A DNA stretch of 5,371 bases, from assembly GCA_028705545.1 (NCBI GenBank), contig JAQWDG010000130.1, positions 1-5,371 on the forward strand, read 5' to 3'. Of the stretch, positions 1 through 5,317 are shown piece after piece. Numbering within the stretch: position 1 is the stretch's first letter; the number at the start of each line of letters is the position of its first letter. The position numbers were made by a program, and so were the translations under genes. The notes below the pieces were generated by a model. That model saw only the letters and a program-made list of their open reading frames with translations, made no database searches and was not told the DNA's origin. The DNA comes from Methanoregula sp. (GTDB taxonomy: Archaea > Halobacteriota > Methanomicrobia > Methanomicrobiales > Methanospirillaceae).

Positions 1-23
1 ACCCTTTAAAACACCAAGGCCGG

Positions 24-34
24 AAAAATAAAAA
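24..34 (-). terminator. T-rich tract (T5-A-T5) downstream of the operon
   Basis: On the minus strand the sequence reads TTTTTATTTTT, about 170 bases after the stop codon of the last glycosyltransferase. Such tracts can end transcription in archaea without a hairpin. It could equally be an AT-rich promoter element for the next gene. Confidence 0.3.
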
Positions 35-70
35 TCCCTGATATCTGCTCGGTTTCTTATTCAAGCCGAA

Positions 71-85
71 TATCTTAAACTTTTT
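71..85 (-). promoter_or_regulatory. Possible archaeal promoter for a gene beyond the left edge
   Basis: On the minus strand AAAAAGTTTAAGATA places an A-rich BRE-like element (85-80) before the TATA-like TTTAAGATA (79-71), with transcription expected near position 50. It lies about 120 bases past the stop of the last glycosyltransferase, where a new minus-strand transcription unit could begin. The box departs from the TTTAWATA consensus and the putative gene is outside the window, so support is limited. Confidence 0.3.
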
Positions 86-202
86 CCCGTGGTAAACAGA
101 ACCCCTCTCAATCGCTGTTCATCGTTCTGCCCCGACGGAAAACGGGACCTGCTATGAGATTAGATTCAGGCGGATGATGCAATGTCAGGGATTCACCCGG
201 GA

Positions 203-1153
203 TCAGGGTTTGGAGGCATGGCTCCAGCACAGGATCCATTTTTCAATCTCGCCGGCAGGTATCCGGTGTTTTATGTCCCGGCGTTTTCGGATCATTGCGG
301 GAAGACCTTTTATCATAGAAACTATTGCCCGGATAATCGCACGACCTCTCCCGCAAAGGAGGTAATACGGAAGGATCGCACACTGTCTCCCAAAGATCCA
401 CGGACTTGACAATAACAGTGTCCGTGAGGGAAAATTCTTGACAACATACCAGACAAGGTTCCGGTTCCCGTAATAAATGGAAAGATCCGATTTGAATCCC
501 GCCGTTCCCCCATGGATATGCACCACCCGGGCCGTTGGCACATACCGACATCCCCACCCGGCAAGCCGGCCGCGGAACGCGAGATCGACATCCTCCATGA
601 AAAGAAAAAAATCCTCGTCAAAGAGCCCGACATCGTCCAGCATCGCACGCCGGTACAGTGCCGCCCCGGCACAGGGCCCGAATACGTCCTCGGGAGTATC
701 ATACTGCCCGCGATCCGGTTCCCCCATACTCCGGTCCCATGCAGCACCGCTCCGCGAAAGACAGATTGCAGTCGAATTGATCCTGCCGTCGGGAAATGTC
801 ATCTTTGCGCCGCACATTCCCACGGCGGGATCTGCCTGCATCGGTCGTATGATTTCCTCAAGCATGCAGGGATCGGCAATCGTGTCGTTGTTCAGCGTGA
901 AGATGAACTTCCCCTGTGCCATGCGGATTCCCGCGTTGGTACCGCCGGCAAACCCGAGATTTTTCCCCGTCTCGACAAGAATTACAGAAGGGTACCGCAC
1001 CCTGACAAAATCTGCACTTCCATCGGATGATCCATTTTCAACAAGAATTACCTCAAAGTCCCGGAATGTCTGTCGGGCCAGGGAAGACAGGCACCTGTCC
1101 AGGAATTTTTTCCCGTTGAAGTTGACCACGACGACACTGACAAGAGGAGGCAT
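203..1153 (-). CDS. Family 2 (GT-A fold) glycosyltransferase, rhamnosyltransferase-like
   Basis: This is an inverting glycosyltransferase of the WbbL/COG1216 type, many of which move L-rhamnose from dTDP-L-rhamnose to a lipid-linked or growing glycan. The 316 residues begin with LVSVVVVNFNG (4-14), followed by LVENGSSDGS (37-46), NLGFAGGTNAGIRMA (65-79), the metal-binding LNND at 87-90 in place of DxD, PCAGAALYRR (160-169), FDEDFFLFMEDVDLAFR (178-194) carrying the catalytic-base ED pair, and HIHGGT (212-217). A hydrophobic, basic region at about 243-290 probably associates with the membrane, as in relatives; there is no signal peptide. It directly follows rfbA after 15 bases, so rhamnose is the likely donor sugar, by context. 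The ATG at 1153 fits the family N-terminus but has no Shine-Dalgarno; instead codons 2-3 are CCT CCT. The gene is the last of the run and is GC-rich. Confidence 0.92.
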   Translation of the reverse strand: MPPLVSVVVVNFNGKKFLDRCLSSLARQTFRDFEVILVENGSSDGSADFVRVRYPSVILVETGKNLGFAGGTNAGIRMAQGKFIFTLNNDTIADPCMLEEIIRPMQADPAVGMCGAKMTFPDGRINSTAICLSRSGAAWDRSMGEPDRGQYDTPEDVFGPCAGAALYRRAMLDDVGLFDEDFFLFMEDVDLAFRGRLAGWGCRYVPTARVVHIHGGTAGFKSDLSIYYGNRNLVWYVVKNFPSRTLLLSSPWIFGRQCAILPYYLLCGRGRAIIRAIVSMIKGLPAMIRKRRDIKHRIPAGEIEKWILCWSHASKP

Positions 1154-1157
1154 AAGG

Positions 1158-1164
1158 AAAAAAA
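1158..1164 (-). terminator. T7 run between rfbA and the last glycosyltransferase (possible weak termination site)
   Basis: The 15-base gap after the rfbA stop reads TCACTTTTTTTCCTT on the coding strand. A run of seven T is enough for partial intrinsic termination by archaeal RNA polymerase, which needs no hairpin. The next gene starts 4 bases after the run, so complete termination here is unlikely; at most the run would lower expression of the downstream gene. No hairpin precedes it. Confidence 0.25.
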
Positions 1165-1168
1165 GTGA

Positions 1169-1891
1169 TTATGAGGATTTCTGTTTTTCCCGGTATTCCT
1201 TTACCTGCATACTTGCCCGGAGCAGGCTGTCAAATGTCCCGGCATCGCTCCAGAATCCTGACAACAGGGAAAATGTCATGGCATCCTTACGGATGTATGC
1301 ATTGTTGACATCCGTGATCTCCAGTTCGCCGCGCCCGGATGGTTTCAGGTCCCTGATAATCCGGAACACATCTGAATCATAGATATAGAGACCGGTGACA
1401 GCGAGGTTGGTTTTTGGATTTTTGGGCTTTTCCTCTATCCCGACGATACGATCGCCAGCAACTTCAGCAACCCCGAACCGCTGGGCATCGGGTACTTCCT
1501 TCAAAAAGACCCGTGCACCGGACTTAAACGACCGGACTGCATCTTTGACAGGATCCTCAAAGATATTATCCCCGAGGATCACGGTAAGGGCATCATCGCC
1601 GGCCCAGGGTCGGGCAAGCCCGAGGGCCTGCGCAATTCCCCCGGCACCCTCCTGTATCTCGTACGATAACCGGACACCCAGCTCCGATCCGGATCCAAGC
1701 AGTTCAAGAAAATGCCCCACGTGGCCCCGGCCGGAGACGATCATGATATCGTCAATCCCTGCATTGATCAGCGTGTTTAACGGATAGCAGATCATCGGTT
1801 TGTCGTAGACCGGCAGAAGATGTTTGTTGGTGACTTTCGTGAGCGGGAAGAGTCGTGAACCGGTTCCTCCTGCAAGTATGACTCCTTTCAT
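1169..1891 (-). CDS. rfbA: Glucose-1-phosphate thymidylyltransferase, short form
   Basis: RfbA (RmlA) joins glucose 1-phosphate and dTTP to give dTDP-glucose and pyrophosphate, the first and committed step to dTDP-L-rhamnose. The 240 residues show the nucleotidyltransferase loop GGTGSRLFPLT (8-18) with Lys23, then LLPVYDKPMICYPL (25-38), GGIAQAL (84-90), the metal-binding GDN with Asp108, EEKPKNPKTNLAVTGLYIYD (153-172), and WSDAGT with Asp217. It ends about 50 residues earlier than classical RmlA (about 290), so it lacks the C-terminal helical region that forms part of the secondary nucleotide site used for feedback inhibition in the long form. Short forms are known in archaea and some bacteria. 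The start is fixed by AGGAG 8 bases upstream and overlaps the rfbD stop by 4 bases. A UTP-specific activity cannot be excluded by eye, but the cassette strongly favours dTTP. Confidence 0.95.
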   Translation of the reverse strand: MKGVILAGGTGSRLFPLTKVTNKHLLPVYDKPMICYPLNTLINAGIDDIMIVSGRGHVGHFLELLGSGSELGVRLSYEIQEGAGGIAQALGLARPWAGDDALTVILGDNIFEDPVKDAVRSFKSGARVFLKEVPDAQRFGVAEVAGDRIVGIEEKPKNPKTNLAVTGLYIYDSDVFRIIRDLKPSGRGELEITDVNNAYIRKDAMTFSLLSGFWSDAGTFDSLLRASMQVKEYREKQKSS

Positions 1892-2703
1892 GTAGTTCTC
1901 TCCTTTAAGTATGCGGCTAATGCTTCATTCCAGGGACGCATCGGTGTCGTCTTTGTATTAACAAGGACAGAATACGCCGGGCGTTTTGCTTTTCTCGGGT
2001 AATCTGCAGTCGAGCAGGGAACAACATTAGGGATAATCGCCTGCGCGAATTCAAACCATGAGCAGATACCGTCATTTGTAATATGATAAATCCCCGGGGT
2101 AAGACCGGCAATTTCCACAGTTTTTTGTGCGAGATCCGCAGTATACGTAGGCTTCCCGAACTGGTCGTTTACCACCCGGACCTCGGGCATCTCACGCGAG
2201 AGCCGGATCATCGTCTCGACAAAATTCTTCCCGTGCGTCCCGAAAAGCCAGGACGTACGGATAATCCGGTAGTCCTCCATCGTCTCCCGGATGTTTTTCT
2301 CTCCGAGCAGTTTTGATTCCCCGTATGCATTGATGGGTCGGGGAGCATCATGTTCCCGGTAGGATTTCTGCGTGCCGTCAAATATGTAATCGGTACTGTA
2401 GTGAACCAGACAGGCCCCGGTATCCCTGCATGCACGGGCAAGATATAACGGTGCCTCCCCGTTAACGGCAAATGCATGATCACGGTGGTCCTCGCACCCG
2501 TCAACATCGGTATATGCGGCCGCATTGATGACAAGTTCCGGTTTTATCTCGCGGAGCGTTTCTGAAACTTTTCTTGCATCCGTGATGTCGACGTCATGCC
2601 CCCGGAGCACAGCATCCGGGAAAACTCTCTGGAGGTCGTGGCCAAGCATCCCCCGGGCTCCCAGAACAAGGATCTTTTTTACCGGAGTAATGGCTGCCAC
2701 CAT
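1888..2703 (-). CDS. rfbD: dTDP-4-dehydrorhamnose reductase
   Basis: RfbD (RmlD) reduces the C4 ketone of dTDP-4-dehydro-L-rhamnose with NAD(P)H, the last step to dTDP-L-rhamnose. The 271-residue protein shows the nucleotide-binding GARGMLG at 15-21, NAAAYTDVDGCE (60-71), STDYIFDG at 103-110, the catalytic Tyr127-x3-Lys131 in AYGESK, SWLFG (151-155), DQFGKPTYTADLA (180-192), and RPAYSVL near the C-terminus, all usual for the family. The length is normal. The start lies inside rfbB: ATG at 2703, or GTG at 2700. Either gives about eight residues before KKILVLGARG, where most relatives begin, and no well-spaced Shine-Dalgarno precedes it (AAGG abuts the ATG). Termination-reinitiation from rfbB is therefore the likely mode of translation. 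Its TGA overlaps the rfbA ATG in an ATGA junction. Confidence 0.95.
   Translation of the reverse strand: MVAAITPVKKILVLGARGMLGHDLQRVFPDAVLRGHDVDITDARKVSETLREIKPELVINAAAYTDVDGCEDHRDHAFAVNGEAPLYLARACRDTGACLVHYSTDYIFDGTQKSYREHDAPRPINAYGESKLLGEKNIRETMEDYRIIRTSWLFGTHGKNFVETMIRLSREMPEVRVVNDQFGKPTYTADLAQKTVEIAGLTPGIYHITNDGICSWFEFAQAIIPNVVPCSTADYPRKAKRPAYSVLVNTKTTPMRPWNEALAAYLKERTT
1900..1904 (-). promoter_or_regulatory. Shine-Dalgarno of rfbA inside the end of rfbD
   Basis: AGGAG, in the context TTAAAGGAGAGAACTAC-ATG, lies 8 bases upstream of the rfbA ATG at 1891 and within the last codons of rfbD. It supports the ATGA-overlap start and is the strongest ribosome binding site in the window. Confidence 0.8.
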
Positions 2704-3641
2704 CCTTCATGCTGCACGTACCACGTCACGGTCTCTTTGAGAGCATCTTCAAACGTCGACTGCGGTTTCCAGCCCATCTTCCGGAGTTTTGTGGAATCCA
2801 GGGAATAGCGCCAGTCATGGCCGGGACGGTCCTTTACAAATTCTATACTGGATTCGTCCTTCCCGAGAATTTTGAGGATCTGGTGCGTGATCTCAAGATT
2901 GGTCTTCTCGTTGTCCCCGCCAATATTATAAATTTCCCCGGCAGTCCCTTTCCGGAGCACAAAGTCGATTGCCCGACAGTGATCGAGCACGTAGATCCAG
3001 TCGCGGATGTTCTTCCCTGTACCATACACAGGGACTTTCATCCCCCGGAGAAGATTCGTCACAAAAAACGGAATCAGTTTTTCCGGGTACTGGTAGGGTC
3101 CGAAGTTGTTGGTGCACCGGGTCACGATGACCGGCAGTTCATGGGTAATAAAAAATGCCCGTGAGATGAGATCCGATCCCGCCTTGCTCGCGGAATAAGG
3201 GCTCGACGGGTTCAGGATATCGGTCTCCTTAAACGAACCGGTGGGGGTGCTCCCGTAGACCTCATCGGTGGAAATATGGACGAACCGGGAGATCCTGTGC
3301 CGAAGAGCGGCATCAAGCAGCGTCTGGGTTCCCAGAACGTTGGCGGTGACAAATGCAGATGCATCATGGATGGAACGATCCACATGGCTTTCTGCGGCAA
3401 AATGGACAACCGCATCGAATGCATGGTGAGAAAATACCTGCTCCACGGCATGGGGATCGCAGATGTCCCCTTTAACAAACAAATAGCGGGAATCCGTTTC
3501 GAACTCCGTAAGATTGGCCGGGTTACCTGCATAGGTCATCTTATCAAAATTCGTAACTGTACAGTCAGGATGTTCCCCAAGCATGTACCGGATAAAATTG
3601 CTGCCGATAAATCCCAGTCCGCCGGTCACTAGCAGTTTCAT
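2679..3641 (-). CDS. rfbB: dTDP-glucose 4,6-dehydratase
   Basis: RfbB (RmlB) converts dTDP-D-glucose to dTDP-4-dehydro-6-deoxy-D-glucose with a tightly bound NAD+, the second step to dTDP-L-rhamnose. It is a cytoplasmic extended short-chain dehydrogenase. Visible motifs are the NAD-binding GGLGFIG at 7-13, KGDICD at 57-62, HFAAESHVDRSI (80-91) typical of this enzyme, the catalytic triplet Thr125-Asp126-Glu127 in STDEVYGS, and the Tyr149-x3-Lys153 pair in YSASK. TRCTNNFGPYQYPEKLIP (174-191) and DRPGHDWRYSLD (271-282) are family signatures. At 320 residues it is full length. The ATG at 3641 follows a clear Shine-Dalgarno. The C-terminal codons (HEGWWQPLLR) overlap the start of rfbD by 25 bases, so the two are probably translationally coupled. 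All key residues are present. The Asp-Glu pair with the WW-QPLL ending separates it from UDP-glucose 4-epimerases. Confidence 0.97.
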   Translation of the reverse strand: MKLLVTGGLGFIGSNFIRYMLGEHPDCTVTNFDKMTYAGNPANLTEFETDSRYLFVKGDICDPHAVEQVFSHHAFDAVVHFAAESHVDRSIHDASAFVTANVLGTQTLLDAALRHRISRFVHISTDEVYGSTPTGSFKETDILNPSSPYSASKAGSDLISRAFFITHELPVIVTRCTNNFGPYQYPEKLIPFFVTNLLRGMKVPVYGTGKNIRDWIYVLDHCRAIDFVLRKGTAGEIYNIGGDNEKTNLEITHQILKILGKDESSIEFVKDRPGHDWRYSLDSTKLRKMGWKPQSTFEDALKETVTWYVQHEGWWQPLLR

Positions 3642-3648
3642 GGATGTT

Positions 3649-3652
3649 CTCC
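3649..3652 (-). promoter_or_regulatory. Shine-Dalgarno of rfbB
   Basis: GGAG, in the context TTGGAGAACATCC-ATG, sits 7 bases before the ATG at 3641 and inside the 22-base gap after the rfbC stop. It fixes the rfbB start and shows that this gene is translated by classical initiation, unlike rfbC just upstream. Confidence 0.75.
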
Positions 3653-3663
3653 AAAAACACCAT

Positions 3664-4140
3664 TTACCCGTGCTTCAGTCCCGGTGCAAGACCCCAGTCA
3701 TAGGGAATCTCGTTGGTGTCCGGGGGGAGTCGGTATTCATCGGGTTCCTTATAGTTGTACGGCAGAGTGGGAATGCTTAGGAAAAATGCTGTTTCCGTAC
3801 CTATTCCCTTGAATCCATGGTAGACCCCGGGGGGAACACTGATCAGAATAGGATTTTTCTCACCGGTAAAGAGTTCCATCAATACATTATAGGTCGGTGA
3901 ATCTTTTCGCGCATCATATAGTGCTACCTTCATCATCCCGTGGACACAGGTAAAATTATCGGTCTGTTTTTTATGGTAGTGCCAGGCTTTTACTACTCCC
4001 GGATATGCAGTAGAAAGGTAAACCTGCCCGAATTTTTTAAAAAAAGGGTCGTCGCACCTGAGGATCTCCATGAGCCAGCCACGCTCGTCGGGAATAACCC
4101 GCAGGTTTTTTATCTGGACCCCCTCGATAGTTTGTGTCAT
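3664..4140 (-). CDS. rfbC: RmlC-like dTDP-4-dehydrorhamnose 3,5-epimerase family cupin
   Basis: This is the expected C3/C5 epimerase of dTDP-4-dehydro-6-deoxyglucose, the third step to dTDP-L-rhamnose. The 158 residues form a single cupin barrel: DERGWLMEI (18-26) matches the RmlC DERGFF strand, KAWHYH (51-56) holds the probable catalytic base His54, SPTY (81-84) matches the RmlC SPTFG turn, and PPGVYHGF (103-110) matches the IPEGFAHGF strand. It is shorter than canonical RmlC (about 180 residues). Aligned by hand to Salmonella RmlC as I remember it, the catalytic Lys73 becomes Asp61, the proton-donor Tyr133 becomes Leu121, and Arg60 becomes Lys51. I recognise this as a divergent branch of the family common beside rml genes in archaea and some bacteria. 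Its position directly before rfbB supports the epimerase role; a 3-epimerase or ketoisomerase activity is the main alternative. The ATG at 4140 has no Shine-Dalgarno but lies at the predicted transcription start. Confidence 0.85.
   Translation of the reverse strand: MTQTIEGVQIKNLRVIPDERGWLMEILRCDDPFFKKFGQVYLSTAYPGVVKAWHYHKKQTDNFTCVHGMMKVALYDARKDSPTYNVLMELFTGEKNPILISVPPGVYHGFKGIGTETAFFLSIPTLPYNYKEPDEYRLPPDTNEIPYDWGLAPGLKHG
4033..4045 (-). repeat. T7-A6 homopolymer junction inside rfbC
   Basis: On the coding (minus) strand seven T are followed directly by six A, encoding Phe-Phe-Lys-Lys at residues 33-36 of the RmlC-like protein. The frame is intact on both sides. Runs of this length are open to polymerase slippage, and the coding frame places T-TTT-TTT in the pattern of a slippery heptamer. 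Nothing else in the sequence shows that slippage is used. Confidence 0.6.
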
Positions 4141-4164
4141 AATAGGATCATATTAGAGATGAGG

Positions 4165-4178
4165 ATATAAAAAATTTC
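4165..4178 (-). promoter_or_regulatory. Candidate archaeal TATA/BRE promoter for rfbC (leaderless start)
   Basis: Read on the minus strand, GAAATTTTTTATAT combines a purine-rich BRE-like GAAA (4178-4175) with a T-rich TATA-like box ending TTTATAT (to 4165). It is the most AT-rich stretch of the 59-base gap between the family 4 transferase and rfbC. Archaeal transcription usually starts about 25 bases downstream of the box centre, which falls at about 4141-4145, practically on the rfbC ATG at 4140. No Shine-Dalgarno lies in front of that ATG, which fits a leaderless message. The T6 run could instead help end transcripts of the upstream gene. Confidence 0.5.
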
Positions 4179-4185
4179 ATAAATC

Positions 4186-4197
4186 CTGGAAATCCAG
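4186..4197. repeat. Perfect 5+2+5 inverted repeat upstream of the rfbC promoter
   Basis: CTGGA and TCCAG arms flank a two-base spacer directly after the family 4 transferase stop codon and about 8 bases upstream of the BRE-like GAAA of the rfbC promoter. A two-base loop makes a stable RNA hairpin unlikely. If it matters, it is more likely a small operator site for a dimeric regulator. A 10-base dyad can also occur by chance. Confidence 0.25.
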
Positions 4198-4199
4198 AA

Positions 4200-5294
4200 T
4201 TAACAGAAATGTACCGAAGTCGAATCCTGATACCGTTTGACAAGGTTCCGAAGCTGTCGGGAAAATTTTTCCGTATCAAATTCACGTGCCCGGGCGATAC
4301 AGGCATCATGGTATTTTTCCGGATTTTTTGAAATACACTTTATAGCTTGAATGATGTGTCCTTCATCCGCAGGAACGAGTATACCGGTATCGGGTGTTAC
4401 CGTTTCCTGAAATCCACCCCCGTTTACGGCTACAACCGGTTTTCCGCTTGCCATTGCTTCGAGGGGTGTAAGCCCGAAATCTTCGTCTGTTGCGGTACAG
4501 ATGAGACCTTTGCATTGTGCATAATAATCAACAAGTTCTTCTTCTGTAACTTCGCCGGCAATCATCACATTGGGGGATAGATCCCTGTATATTTTTCGTA
4601 CATACTCCTGTGCGTGATCTCCCCGGGCATATCCCCCGACAATGATGAGGTTTTCATTGGTCATCTTTCTGAAACTGTTGATCTGGAGCTCGATGCGTTT
4701 TTCCGGGTAGAGACGGTTGACGGACAACCAGAAATTACCGTATCCCTGAAATTTATAGGTGGAATTATTAACTGGGGGATACAAAACCTCGGAATCGTGG
4801 TGAAAATAACAGGATATCCGCTGCTGGACATTCTTTGAATTGGCTAGGATATGATCGACAGACTGTATTGAATGGATATCCACCGATCGATGTACCCAGA
4901 CCCATACCTGGAAAAATGGACGGATGAGCCGATGTAAACGTTTTGTAAATGGTTCGTAAAGATCATAAAAAACTCTCACCGGGGTGTGACAGTACCACAT
5001 ATTCGGGTGGTGCCGGTGTGCGGCATAGTGCGCCCAGTTCCCGCTGAAAATGAAGAAATCATAGTCCTTTGAAAAATCGCAGAAATAAAATTTTAATGTA
5101 GCAGAGATCTGCTTTAGGCCGGGATATTTCAGGGTCTTTCCGAGGCTGATGACCCGAACTGTGGGATCAATCTTCCTAATTGCATCGGTATCCGTCGTGA
5201 TAATATCGGCATCCAGCACCTTTGCCATGGTAACGACTACTTTTTCCCCCCCGCCGATTGCGCCGAAATAGTCATGGAAGATTGCAATTCTCAC
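4200..5294 (-). CDS. Family 4 (GT-B fold) glycosyltransferase
   Basis: This is a retaining glycosyltransferase that moves a sugar from a nucleotide donor to a growing glycan at the inner face of the membrane; donor and acceptor cannot be read from the sequence. Using the GTG at 5294 (364 residues), the N-terminal Rossmann domain opens with RIAIFHDYFGAIGGGEKV, whose glycine-rich loop at residues 14-18 is typical of the family. YCHTPVRVFYDLYEPF (about 101-116) resembles mannosyltransferase-like GT4 members. The C-terminal donor-binding domain begins near NFWLSVNRLYPEKR (187-200) and carries the E-x7-E signature EDFGLTPLE (271-279), followed by AMASGKPVVA. An aromatic and basic stretch, FFQVWVWVHR (127-136), could dock on the membrane. 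A GTG at 5336 would add 14 residues but overlap the preceding gene and lacks family support, so 5294 is preferred; its Shine-Dalgarno is weak. It is visibly more AT-rich than rfbB, rfbD, rfbA and the GT2 gene. Confidence 0.9.
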   Translation of the reverse strand: MRIAIFHDYFGAIGGGEKVVVTMAKVLDADIITTDTDAIRKIDPTVRVISLGKTLKYPGLKQISATLKFYFCDFSKDYDFFIFSGNWAHYAAHRHHPNMWYCHTPVRVFYDLYEPFTKRLHRLIRPFFQVWVWVHRSVDIHSIQSVDHILANSKNVQQRISCYFHHDSEVLYPPVNNSTYKFQGYGNFWLSVNRLYPEKRIELQINSFRKMTNENLIIVGGYARGDHAQEYVRKIYRDLSPNVMIAGEVTEEELVDYYAQCKGLICTATDEDFGLTPLEAMASGKPVVAVNGGGFQETVTPDTGILVPADEGHIIQAIKCISKNPEKYHDACIARAREFDTEKFSRQLRNLVKRYQDSTSVHFC

Positions 5295-5317
5295 ACAGGT
5301 TCCATCCGATATGCTCT

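Larger units (their letters stand above)
1..202. other. Intergenic region without a recognisable gene
   Basis: No open frame here has a credible start, length or protein-like composition on either strand; short plus-strand frames that begin near 174-182 run antisense through the glycosyltransferase gene. Apart from the possible promoter and the T-rich tract listed separately, only a weak dyad is visible (CCCG and CGGG arms around 131-146). No tRNA or repeat array is seen. Confidence 0.6.

Noticed and set aside
131..146. CCCG/CGGG dyad in the left intergenic region as a terminator hairpin
   Set aside because: The stem has only four to five pairs with an eight-base loop and no T run follows it on the minus strand.
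477..1382. 301-residue open frame on the plus strand
   Set aside because: It runs antisense across the GT2 gene and the end of rfbA, has a Ser/Arg/Pro-rich composition with no recognisable motif, and both genes beneath it have full family signatures.
1395..1787. 130-residue open frame on the plus strand
   Set aside because: It is the antisense shadow of rfbA in a GC-rich region, low in complexity and without motifs.
2709..3164. 151-residue open frame on the plus strand
   Set aside because: It lies wholly antisense to rfbB, whose catalytic motifs are intact; there is no promoter, ribosome site or family resemblance.
4186..4197. Inverted repeat after the family 4 transferase as a hairpin terminator
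   Set aside because: A five-base stem with a two-base loop is not stable as RNA, so it is kept only as a weak candidate DNA operator.
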